DNA of 57,624 nt from Defluviicoccus sp. (lineage in GTDB: Bacteria; Pseudomonadota; Alphaproteobacteria; MPNO01), in assembly GCA_028820505.1 (NCBI GenBank), contig JAPPIT010000006.1, forward strand, positions 1 to 57,624. Direction: 5' to 3'. Made by a program: the position numbers and the translations under genes. Position 1 is the first letter of the stretch; each line of letters starts with the position of its first letter. Positions 16,814 to 23,943 of the stretch are shown in pieces. The notes beneath the pieces were generated by a model. The model did no database searches, had not been told where the DNA came from, and saw nothing but the letters and a program-made list of their open reading frames with translations.

Positions 16814-17286
16814 TCCGGCGCGCCGCGCTGCTGGCGGTCCTGCTGTCGGTCCTCTCCGCGCCCGCGGCCTCCGTCGAGCCCGACGAGATCCTCGCCGATC
16901 CCGCGCTCGAAAACCGGGCGCGGGCGATCTCCAAGCAGCTTCGCTGCCTGGTCTGCCAGAACCAGTCGATCGACGATTCCGACGCCCCGCTCGCGCGGGA
17001 TCTGCGCATCGTCGTCCGCGAGCGCCTGACGGCGGGGGCGAGCGACGACGAGGTCGTCCGGTTCGTCGCCGAACGCTACGGCGATTTCGTGCTCCTCTCG
17101 CCGCCGTTCAAGGCGACGACCTACGCGCTCTGGCTCGGCCCGGCGGCGATCTTCCTGGTCGGCGCGGCAGCCGTCGCAATCTTCCTGCGCCGCCGCCGCG
17201 CCGCCGCGCCGGGAGAGGAAGCGGCGTTGAGCGCAGGGGACCGGGCGCGGCTCGACCGCCTGCTCGGCGGGGACGACGCGCCGTGA
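16810..17286 (+). CDS. ccmH: Cytochrome c maturation protein CcmH (CycL)
   Basis: A 158-residue periplasm-facing protein with a signal-like N-terminus and one C-terminal helix (about residues 106-126). The redox motif LRCLVCQNQ is at residues 44-52, with C46 and C49. It reduces or binds apocytochrome and works with CcmF. This is the short CcmH; the TPR part is a separate gene (ccmI), as is usual in alphaproteobacteria. It overlaps both neighbours by four bases. Confidence 0.95.
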   Translation: MIRRAALLAVLLSVLSAPAASVEPDEILADPALENRARAISKQLRCLVCQNQSIDDSDAPLARDLRIVVRERLTAGASDDEVVRFVAERYGDFVLLSPPFKATTYALWLGPAAIFLVGAAAVAIFLRRRRAAAPGEEAALSAGDRARLDRLLGGDDAP

Positions 17287-18392
17287 TCCTCTTCGCGGCA
17301 CTCGCGGGCATGGCGCTGATCGTCGTTCTCTGCCTCCTGATCCCCCTGCTGCGGCCGTCGGCGCCGCCGCGGCCGCGCGCTGAGCACGATGTCGAAATCT
17401 ACCGCGACCAGCTCGCGGAGATCGAACGCGACCGTGCCCGCGGTCTGGTCACCGAGGGCCAGCTCGAAGCCTCCCGCACGGAGATCGGCCGCAGGCTGCT
17501 CGCCGCCGATGCGGCGCGGCGGGAAACGACGGAGAGCCGCGAGGCGCCGCACGCGCGCGCGTTCCTCGCGGCGGTCCTCGCGGCCCTGCTGCCGCTCGCC
17601 GCCGGCGGGCTCTATGTCTGGCAGGGAGCGCCGTCCGGCCCGGAACCGGAGGCGGCCGGCGCGCGCCCGGCCGAACAGGACGCCGACGTGACGACGCTGG
17701 TCGAGCGTCTCGCGGAGCGCATGAAGGAACGGCCCGACGACGCGCGGGGCTGGCGCCTCCTGGGCCGGTCGCTCGCGTCGCTCGAACGCTTTTCGGAGGC
17801 GGCCCGCGCCTACGGCCGCGCGGCCGAACTGCTTCCCGCCGACGCCGATCTCAAATCGCTCCAGGGCGAAGCGCTCGCCGCGGCGAACCGGGGGACGGTC
17901 ACGCCGGAGGCCGAGCGTCTGTTCGCGGCTGCGCTGCGGATCGATCCGAAAGAGCCGAGGTCGCACTTCTATCTCGGCCTCGCGGCGCTCCAGAACGGGG
18001 ACCGCGATGGGGCGCTGGCGCGCTGGCGGGTGCTGGAGGCGGCCTCGCCGGAAGACGCGGATTGGCTGCCCATGCTGCGCAGGCGGATCGCGGGCCTCGC
18101 GCCCGGAAGCGAATCCGGCCCGACGCGGGAAGACGTCGCCGCGGCGGAGGAGATGCTGCCGGAGGAACGGGCGCGGATGATCCGCGGCATGGTGGAAGGG
18201 CTCGCCGCCAGGCTGAAGGACGATCCCGACGACGCGGAGGGCTGGGCGCGGCTCGCGCGTTCCTGGCGCGTGCTCGGCGAGGCGGAAAAGGAACGCGAGG
18301 CGCTGGCCGCACTCGCCCGGCTGCTGCCCGAGGGCTCGCCCGAGCGGTCCGCCGTCGAACAGCGCATCGAAACGCTCCGCGGGAAGAAGTGA
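17283..18392 (+). CDS. ccmI: Cytochrome c maturation apocytochrome chaperone CcmI (CycH)
   Basis: A 369-residue protein with two N-terminal helices (about residues 2-24 and 95-112) enclosing a charged cytoplasmic loop that starts EIYRDQLAEIERD, a signature of CcmI. A periplasmic domain with TPR-like repeats follows (RPDDARGWRLLGRSLASLE, LRIDPKEPRSHFYLGLAAL, DDPDDAEGWARLARSWRVL). It binds the apocytochrome C-terminus and delivers it to CcmFH. The start is GTG at 17283 overlapping the ccmH stop. It closes the ccm operon. Confidence 0.93.
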   Translation: MILFAALAGMALIVVLCLLIPLLRPSAPPRPRAEHDVEIYRDQLAEIERDRARGLVTEGQLEASRTEIGRRLLAADAARRETTESREAPHARAFLAAVLAALLPLAAGGLYVWQGAPSGPEPEAAGARPAEQDADVTTLVERLAERMKERPDDARGWRLLGRSLASLERFSEAARAYGRAAELLPADADLKSLQGEALAAANRGTVTPEAERLFAAALRIDPKEPRSHFYLGLAALQNGDRDGALARWRVLEAASPEDADWLPMLRRRIAGLAPGSESGPTREDVAAAEEMLPEERARMIRGMVEGLAARLKDDPDDAEGWARLARSWRVLGEAEKEREALAALARLLPEGSPERSAVEQRIETLRGKK

Positions 18393-18423
18393 CGCCGTCC
18401 GCCGGGCAGGCGCGGGGAACGGC

Positions 18424-19407
18424 TCAGGCGGTGAGCACGACCGCGCCGGAGACCGCGCCGCCGCGCAGCGCGTCGAGCGCCTCGTTGGCGTCTTCGAGCG
18501 GCACGGTCCGGACGGCGGGGCGGATGGGGATTTCCGCCGCGAGCGGAAGGAAGGCCGTGCCGTCGCGGCGGGTCAGGTTGGCGACCGAGACAACGCGCCG
18601 CTCCTGCCAGAGCAGATCGTAGGGGAAGGACGGGATGTCGCTCATGTGGATGCCGGCGCAGACCACGATGCCGCCCGGCGCGACGGCGCCGAGCGCGGCC
18701 GGGATCAGCGCGCCGACGGGCGCGTAGAGGATCGCGGCGTCCAGGGGCTCCGGCGGCGCTTCGTCCGACCACCCGGCCCATTCCGCCCCGAGCGACAGCG
18801 CGAAGGACCGCGCTTCCTCGTCGCCCCGGCGGACGAAGGCGAACGCCCGGCGGCCCTCGTGGCGCGCGACCTGGGCGACGATATGGGCGGCGGCGCCGAA
18901 ACCGTAGAGCCCGACCGAGTCCGCATCGCCCGCCATCCTGAGCGAGCGATAGCCGATCAGCCCGGCGCAGAGCAGCGGCGCGGCTTCCGCATCGGTCAGA
19001 TCGCCGCCCACCGGAAAGCAGTAGCGCGCATCTGCAAGCGCGTAATCGGCATAGCCGCCGTCCCGCGTATAGCCGTTGAACGCGGCGGAAGCGCACAGAT
19101 TCTCGCGTCCGGAGCGGCAATATCGGCAGGCGCCGCAGGTCCAGCCCAGCCAGGGCATGCCGACCCGCTCGCCCTCGGCGAGGCCGTCGACCCCGGCGCC
19201 CAGCCGTTCGATCCTGCCGACGGCCTCGTGACCCGGAACCAGCGGAAGGGCGGGCTGCGAGAGCTCCCCGTCGACGATGTGGAGGTCGGTGCGGCAGACG
19301 CCGCAGGCCGAGATCCGGATCGACACCTCGCCGGCGGCGGGTTCGGGGATCGGGCGTTCTTCAAGGGCGAGCGGCCGTCCGACGCGGCGGAACACCATGG
19401 CGCGCAT
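18424..19407 (-). CDS. Zinc-dependent alcohol dehydrogenase family protein
   Basis: A 327-residue medium-chain dehydrogenase. Catalytic zinc ligands lie in CGVCRTDLH and PGHEAVG, and the structural zinc site is the four-cysteine CGACRYCRSGRENLC. The nucleotide-binding fold is reduced to GLYGFGAAAHIVAQVA, consistent with the zinc-binding alcohol dehydrogenase / YjgB-like group. ATG at 19407 is preferred over one 11 codons upstream because GGAGGT lies just before it. A Rho-independent terminator ends only about 31 bases upstream of this start, so a promoter does not fit in between; see the leader features. Converges on ccmI with a 31-base gap. Confidence 0.9.
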   Translation of the reverse strand: MRAMVFRRVGRPLALEERPIPEPAAGEVSIRISACGVCRTDLHIVDGELSQPALPLVPGHEAVGRIERLGAGVDGLAEGERVGMPWLGWTCGACRYCRSGRENLCASAAFNGYTRDGGYADYALADARYCFPVGGDLTDAEAAPLLCAGLIGYRSLRMAGDADSVGLYGFGAAAHIVAQVARHEGRRAFAFVRRGDEEARSFALSLGAEWAGWSDEAPPEPLDAAILYAPVGALIPAALGAVAPGGIVVCAGIHMSDIPSFPYDLLWQERRVVSVANLTRRDGTAFLPLAAEIPIRPAVRTVPLEDANEALDALRGGAVSGAVVLTA

Positions 19408-19438
19408 GTCCACCTCCGGTCGCTGCGGCCGGGACGCC

Positions 19439-19473
19439 AAAAAGAAGGCCCGGAAATCGGGGATTTCCGGGCC
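19439..19473 (-). terminator. Rho-independent terminator upstream of the alcohol dehydrogenase (possible attenuator)
   Basis: On the minus strand GGCCCGGAAATC and GATTTCCGGGCC form a perfect 12-base stem with a CCC loop, followed by TTCTTTTT. It stops transcription coming from the lysR side. It sits only about 31 bases before the dehydrogenase ATG, an arrangement typical of attenuators and riboswitch expression platforms. Confidence 0.85.
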
Positions 19474-19490
19474 AGTCTAACAGGGAGGCT

Positions 19491-19664
19491 TCACGTCTGG
19501 GAGACGTCGGGTCCGAAGACCCAATCGGGCGGAGAAACCCACCCGAACTGGCCGACGGCGACGATGGCGACCGAACCGCGGCCGCCGGCCGTTACGCCGA
19601 CCGATGACGGTAAGATGGGTTCCGCGGCGCGGAAGTTCCATGCCGAGCTTCGCAGGCCAGCCAT
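19491..19664 (-). CDS. Possible 57-residue small protein or leader ORF
   Basis: An ORF too short for routine calling runs from ATG 19664 to TGA 19491. Its C-terminal half reads like protein (for example VAIVAVGQFGWVSPPDWVFG) and uses G/C-ending codons typical of the surrounding genes. There is no good ribosome site, and the ATG lies within the 3' arm of the perfect hairpin at 19652-19688, so translation would depend on hairpin opening. It ends 17 bases before the terminator stem. No family is recognised. It may be a real small protein, a leader peptide, or chance. Confidence 0.3.
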   Translation of the reverse strand: MAGLRSSAWNFRAAEPILPSSVGVTAGGRGSVAIVAVGQFGWVSPPDWVFGPDVSQT

Positions 19665-19688
19665 GCACTGAATGCATGGCTGGCCTGC
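19652..19688 (-). terminator. Perfect 16-base-pair hairpin just after lysR
   Basis: Bases 19652-19667 and 19673-19688 are exact reverse complements (GCAGGCCAGCCATGCA) with a 5-base loop. The hairpin begins 8 bases after the lysR stop on the minus strand. No T-run follows on either side, so it may act as an mRNA 3'-end stabiliser or a weak terminator, or as a switch controlling the small ORF whose ATG it contains. Confidence 0.6.
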
Positions 19689-19696
19689 CGCCCCGG

Positions 19697-20593
19697 TCAG
19701 TAGATGCCGCCGCTGCCGACGCTGCCGACGAGAAAATCCCGGAAGGCGGCGATGCGCTGGGAATGGCGCAACTCTTCCGGATAGACGAAATAGATGTCGA
19801 ACGCAGGACCTTCGGACTCCGGCAACACCGGAACCAGATCGCGCGCGAGCTGTCCCAGATAGTCGGGCAACGAGGCGATGCCCAGCCCGCTGGCCGCCGC
19901 CCGGTACATGCCGTAGATGGTGTTCACTTCGAGCACGGGGCGGCGGGATTCGCCCTCGGCCAGCCCTTCCCGCAGCATCCAGTTGATCTGGGTATATGGC
20001 GGGCGCTGTATCCCGTCATAGGCGATGAGCCGGTGACTGTCGAGGTCGTCGATGCGGTGCGGCGTACCGTACTCCGTGAGGTAGGACGGCGCCGCGAAGG
20101 CGTGGTGGCGCATCGTCGCGAGCCGGCGCTGGACAAGGTCCGCCTGGCGCGGCGGGGTCATGCGGATGGCGACGTCGGCCTCGCCCATGCTGAGGTCGAG
20201 CTCGTCCTCGCTGACCAGCAGGGTGACGGAGATCTCGGGATAGGTGTCGATGAACGCCTTGAGCCTCGCGGTGAGCCAGATCGAGCCGAAGGCGACGGTG
20301 GTGTTGATGCGGAGCGGTCCCTTGGGCCGATCGCGCGATTCGCTCACCATCGCCTCCGCCATCGCGAGCTTCGCGAATACTTCCTTGGCGGTGCGGTAAA
20401 GGGTCTCGCCGGTCTCGGTGAGCCGGAGGCCGCGCGCGTGGCGGTGAAACAAGGGCGCGTTGAGGCTTTCTTCCAGCGCGCCGATCTGGCGGCTGACCGA
20501 GGATTGGGACAGGTTCAGCGTATCGCCCGCATGGGTGAAGCTGCCGGCCTCGGCGACGGCATGGAAAACCCGCAGCTTGTCCCAGTCCTTCAT
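19697..20593 (-). CDS. LysR-family transcriptional regulator
   Basis: A 298-residue regulator. The winged helix-turn-helix is at about residues 4-62 (FHAVAEAGSFTHAGDTLNLS, then QSSVSRQIGALEESL), followed by the linker LRLTETGETLY and the periplasmic-binding-protein-like sensor domain with GPLRINTTVAFG. It starts 31 bases after the trxB stop on the same strand and is probably cotranscribed with trxB. A trxB-lysR order is common in alphaproteobacteria (recalled, not searched). The ligand is unknown. Confidence 0.92.
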   Translation of the reverse strand: MKDWDKLRVFHAVAEAGSFTHAGDTLNLSQSSVSRQIGALEESLNAPLFHRHARGLRLTETGETLYRTAKEVFAKLAMAEAMVSESRDRPKGPLRINTTVAFGSIWLTARLKAFIDTYPEISVTLLVSEDELDLSMGEADVAIRMTPPRQADLVQRRLATMRHHAFAAPSYLTEYGTPHRIDDLDSHRLIAYDGIQRPPYTQINWMLREGLAEGESRRPVLEVNTIYGMYRAAASGLGIASLPDYLGQLARDLVPVLPESEGPAFDIYFVYPEELRHSQRIAAFRDFLVGSVGSGGIY

Positions 20594-20624
20594 CGCCCGG
20601 TCCGGCGCGGGTTGCCCGAACGGG

Positions 20625-21587
20625 TCATTCCGCCGCCGCCGCGGTCGCGTGCTCGGCGATGAACTTCTCCACCTCGAGCGCGGCCATGCAGCCGGTGCCC
20701 GCCGCGGTCACGGCCTGCCGGTACACCTTGTCCTGCACGTCGCCGGCGGCGAATACGCCCGGCACGCTGGTGACCGTCGAATCGGCGGCGGTCCAGATAT
20801 AGCCGTCCGCGTCCATGTCGAGCTTGCCGCGGAAGAGCTGGGTCGCGGGGTCGTGGCCGATGGCGACGAACAGGCCGGCGACCGCGCGCTCCGACGTCTC
20901 GCCCGTCGCGACGTTGCGCAGCCTGAGCCCGGTGACTTCCTTGGGCTCCTCGGTGCCGAGCACCTCCTCGACGACCGCGTTCCAGACGATTTCGATCTTC
21001 TCGTTGGCGAACAGGCGCTGCTGCAGGATCTTCTCCGCCCGGAGCGCGTCGCGCCGGTGGATCAGCGTCACGCTGGACGCGTGGTTGGTGAGGTAGAGCG
21101 CCTCCTCGACCGCCGTGTTGCCGCCGCCGACCACCGCGACGTCCCTGCCCCGGAAGAAGAAGCCGTCGCAGGTCGCGCAGGCCGAAACCCCGAACCCCTG
21201 AAAGGCCGCCTCGCTCTCGAGGCCGAGCCAGCGCGCCTGGGCGCCGGTGGAAATGACGATCGTCTCGGCGAGGTAGACATCGCCGCCGTCGCCGGTGCAG
21301 CGGAACGGCCGGCGCGAGAGGTCGACATCGGCGATCAGATCGTGGATCAGCGTCGTGCCGACATTCGCCGCCTGAAGGTGCATCTGCTCCATCAGCCAGG
21401 GGCCCTGGATGACGTCGGCGAACCCCGGGTAGTTCTCGACATCGGTGGTGATCGACATCTGCCCGCCGACCTCGAGCCCGGTCACCAGGACGGGGTCGAG
21501 CGCCGCGCGCGCGGCGTAAACGGCGGCCGTGTACCCGGCGGGGCCGGAACCGATGATCAGGACTTTGGCGTGGTGTGTCTGGGGCAT
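20625..21587 (-). CDS. trxB: Thioredoxin-disulfide reductase
   Basis: A 320-residue FAD/NADPH flavoenzyme that reduces thioredoxin. The FAD-binding motif GSGPAG is at residues 13-18, the redox-active CATC at C137-C140 (SACATCDGFFF), the NADPH motif GGGNTAVEEALYL follows, and the C-terminal FAD motif is GVFAAGDVQD. ATG 21587 (MPQTHHAK) is preferred over one 12 codons upstream because family members begin just before the first dinucleotide fold. It is divergent from the Lrp-type regulator across a 190-base AT-rich gap. Confidence 0.95.
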   Translation of the reverse strand: MPQTHHAKVLIIGSGPAGYTAAVYAARAALDPVLVTGLEVGGQMSITTDVENYPGFADVIQGPWLMEQMHLQAANVGTTLIHDLIADVDLSRRPFRCTGDGGDVYLAETIVISTGAQARWLGLESEAAFQGFGVSACATCDGFFFRGRDVAVVGGGNTAVEEALYLTNHASSVTLIHRRDALRAEKILQQRLFANEKIEIVWNAVVEEVLGTEEPKEVTGLRLRNVATGETSERAVAGLFVAIGHDPATQLFRGKLDMDADGYIWTAADSTVTSVPGVFAAGDVQDKVYRQAVTAAGTGCMAALEVEKFIAEHATAAAAE

Positions 21588-21705
21588 GGTCGATCCGCTC
21601 TGACGCGCCGATGGGGCCGGCATCCGAATGGGCTGGAAATTAGATCGGCGCGGGCGATTTTTCCACCCGCCCGGTCGGCCGAACCACCTCTCAAATTCCC
21701 CGCTC

Positions 21706-21741
21706 TTGAAATATAATTGCCAATGATGCTAATATAATTGC
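21706..21741. promoter_or_regulatory. AT-rich promoter/operator region with phased direct repeats (trxB / lrp)
   Basis: ATATAATTGC occurs at 21711-21720 and again at 21732-21741, exactly 21 bases apart, i.e. two helical turns, in an otherwise high-GC sequence. TTGAAA (21706-21711) and TAATAT (21730-21735), 18 bases apart, form a candidate promoter for the Lrp gene. The phased repeats fit a site for the Lrp/AsnC regulator encoded just downstream (autoregulation), or for control of trxB. Confidence 0.5.
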
Positions 21742-21777
21742 GCTACGTGGCGATGCCATCGACATGGGGATTCATCC

Positions 21778-22263
21778 ATGGCCCGGGTCAAGCTCGACCG
21801 CATCGATCTTCGCATCCTGCGCGACCTCCAGGATCGCGGGCGGATGACCAATGTCGAGCTGGCGCGCCGCGCGGGCATCTCGCCGCCGCCCTGCCTGCGG
21901 CGCGTGCGCGCGCTGGAAGAGACCGGCTGCATTCTCGGCTACCATGCCGAGATCGACCCCGAATCGCTCGGATTCGGGGTAACGGTGTTCGCCAATGTCG
22001 GCCTCCACAGCCAGGCGGAACCCGATCTGACGGCGTTCGAAACGCTGGTCGAGTCCTGGCCCGAGGTCCGCGAGTGCCACATGCTGGCGGGCGAGACCGA
22101 TTTCCTGCTGAGGATCGTGGCGACCGACTGGGACGCCTATCAGCGATTCCTGACGACGAAGCTCACCGCCGCGCCCAATGTCAGCGTCGTCAAGTCGGCG
22201 CTCGCCGTGCGCAGCTCGAAGAGCGCCCCCGGGGTCCCCATCGCGCTCGACGAGCCCGGCTAA
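21778..22263 (+). CDS. Lrp/AsnC-family transcriptional regulator
   Basis: A 161-residue regulator. The N-terminal helix-turn-helix is at about residues 5-58 (LDRIDLRILRDLQDRGRMTN, then the recognition helix ARRAGISPPPCLRRVRALEE) and the C-terminal RAM amino-acid-binding domain follows (FLLRIVATDWDAYQRFLTTK). These proteins respond to amino acids and often autoregulate. Its stop codon overlaps that of the AhpD-like gene arriving on the other strand. Divergent from trxB. Confidence 0.93.
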   Translation: MARVKLDRIDLRILRDLQDRGRMTNVELARRAGISPPPCLRRVRALEETGCILGYHAEIDPESLGFGVTVFANVGLHSQAEPDLTAFETLVESWPEVRECHMLAGETDFLLRIVATDWDAYQRFLTTKLTAAPNVSVVKSALAVRSSKSAPGVPIALDEPG

Positions 22264-23363
22264 ACCTGCACCCGGGACGGGAAGCGGTCGATACCGAGGC
22301 GGTCGCGCAGACCGGCGCTCGGCTCGACCCGCGCCTCGTCGATCGGAATGCCGGTCGAGTCCGCGACCCGGTCGATCGCGTTGAAGGTCGCCGCGACGCC
22401 GCACGCATCCACCAGGGCCGCGGCGCCGAGACCGTCCAGGACGGCGCGCCGCGCCGCCGCGAGCGCGTCGTCGTCCCCGCCCACCACCGCCTCGGCGAAC
22501 GCGGCCAGCACCGAGCCGCCGGCAATTCCGCCGTCGCCGTCCGCCTCGCCGATGACCGCGCCGAGATCGATCGCCTGCCCGTTATGTTCGCCGCTCGCAC
22601 GGAGCAGCATGGCATGGCTGGTGGTTCAGTAGACGCACTGGTTGATCGCGGATATCCGTCCGGCGATCAGTTCGATCTGGGCGTGGTCGATGGCGCGGAA
22701 CTCGTTGGCGAAGTCGCGCATCTGATGACGTTGCAGGTACTGGGTTTCCACGAGGTCGAAGAAACCGCGCGCCTCGGCGGGCACGAAGCTCATCGCACGG
22801 TGGATGTTCGCGTGCTCGGGACTGAACAGGTCGGCCTCGTCCTCCGTCGCGTCCCCGGGCGCGATCCAGGGCACCCAGGCGGAGCCCTGCGACGCGCTGG
22901 CCGGGCGGACCCGGATCGGCTCGCCCGCCCCGGGTTCCGGCAGGGGCAGCGGGTCCATTCCCATCGCCCTCGCGAACGTGTCGACGGAAATCGCCGTGCA
23001 GACGACGCCGACCGTCTCGACATATTCCTCCGCCGTCAGGCCGTCGGCGAGGAGGCTTTCGTACCATTTCCGGGTCAGCCGGCCCGGATCGGTCGCGATC
23101 CGGTGGACCGCCTCGATGATCGCATCGGGGAGGCCGCCCAGGGAATCGTGCTCGCCCTCGACGCCGTAGGGGGAGAGGGCTTCCTTGCGGGCCACGCAGA
23201 GCCGGCAGAATTTCGCGTTGCGGGTCTCCGCCGCGATCCGTACCCGGACCTCCCCCGAATGCCAGGTCCCCGGGCGGGCGATACGCCGCCACGCGCGGTT
23301 ATGGGCCGCCACGATGTCCTCGCGCACCGGGACGGGGGCGTCGCCATAGTCGAAAGCGGACAT
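22260..23363 (-). CDS. Probable selenocysteine-containing tandem AhpD-like (CMD family) protein
   Basis: A 367-residue frame read through one TGA at 22626-22628. The N-terminal carboxymuconolactone-decarboxylase/AhpD-like domain has an ordinary C53-R-L-C56. The C-terminal domain has C243-V-Y-[TGA246]-T-T-S-H250, exactly the CxxCxxxH peroxidatic motif of AhpD with the second cysteine replaced by TGA. After the TGA the same frame continues for 121 codons with family-like sequence (LVDACGVAATFNAIDRVADS) and ends in TAG next to the lrp stop. A SECIS-like hairpin follows the TGA. AhpD-like selenoproteins are known, so Sec at residue 246 is the best reading. A nonsense mutation giving a truncated 245-residue protein is the alternative. 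It is the last gene after the dioxygenase operon, 56 bases after the beta subunit. Confidence 0.72.
22584..22625 (-). promoter_or_regulatory. Candidate bacterial SECIS element after the in-frame TGA
   Basis: In the minus-strand mRNA, GCUGCUC (22608-22602) pairs with GAGCGGC (22596-22590), seven pairs with one G-U, closing the five-base loop CGUGC. AUG (22615-22613) can also pair with CAU (22586-22584) below a small internal loop. The apical loop starts 24 bases after the UGA and has G at its second position followed by U. These agree with the general bacterial SECIS rules (loop 16-37 bases from UGA, G among the first two loop bases). Folded by eye only. Confidence 0.55.
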
Positions 23364-23419
23364 GCCGGAAGTCTCCAGAACGGGTGTTCGCGGAAACGAC
23401 TATGCCACGCGGGGCGCCG

Positions 23420-23941
23420 CTAGAGAACGATGCTGAGCGAGCCGTCGAACAGCACGTTGTGGTCGAGCCGGACCAGCCGGTCGGCGATGCGCAGCGACCC
23501 GCGGTCGCGCCGCAACAGGTCGCGCCGCCGGCCGGCATAGAAGTCGCCGTCCGGGGCGGTGCCGCGCTGACGGTAGACCAGCAGATTGGTGTGCGCGGCA
23601 TAGTCGTTGGGCGGGCCGGCGGCCTCGACCTCCAGATTGGACACGAAACGCCGCGTCAGCGTCGGCGGGTTCTCGGCCCTGGTGAGCTTCGGATCGCCGA
23701 TCTGAAGGACGCGCAGCCGGAGCGTGTCGGCGTCCTCGTCGATGATGGCGTAGTCGAGCGGCCCGGTTTCCGCCGGGCGCGAGACGCGCGCGGTCACGAC
23801 GTATTTGACGTCTTCCGTCAGCAGGTCGAACCAGGCCGCGTAGTCGCGCCGGTCGAGTAGCGCGGCCTCCCGGTTCAGAAGGCGCTGCACCTCCAGGAAC
23901 GCCGCGTCGCTCACCGTCGCAATTCCGCGTTCGTCGTCCAT
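23420..23941 (-). CDS. Aromatic-ring-hydroxylating dioxygenase beta subunit
   Basis: A 173-residue NTF2-like small subunit of a ring-hydroxylating dioxygenase. Typical stretches are VQRLLNREAALLDRRDYAAW (about residues 18-37), DVKYVVTARVSR and TRRFVSNLEVEA. The beta subunit has a structural role in the alpha3beta3 hexamer. ATG 23941 overlaps the region just after the upstream alpha stop (2-base gap), so it is coupled to that gene. The open frame extends far upstream only because of high GC. One beta gene here serves two alpha genes. Confidence 0.9.
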   Translation of the reverse strand: MDDERGIATVSDAAFLEVQRLLNREAALLDRRDYAAWFDLLTEDVKYVVTARVSRPAETGPLDYAIIDEDADTLRLRVLQIGDPKLTRAENPPTLTRRFVSNLEVEAAGPPNDYAAHTNLLVYRQRGTAPDGDFYAGRRRDLLRRDRGSLRIADRLVRLDHNVLFDGSLSIVL

Positions 23942-23943
23942 GC

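Noticed and set aside
19474..19651. 6S RNA candidate downstream of lysR
   Set aside because: The structured leader suggested a small RNA, but the open central bubble of 6S is not evident and the neighbours are not the usual zapA / 5-formyl-THF cyclo-ligase genes.
22260..22610. Separate 116-residue gene starting at 22610
   Set aside because: It is in the same frame as the 245-residue ORF ending at 22626 and continues its AhpD-like domain; better explained as one frame with a recoded TGA.
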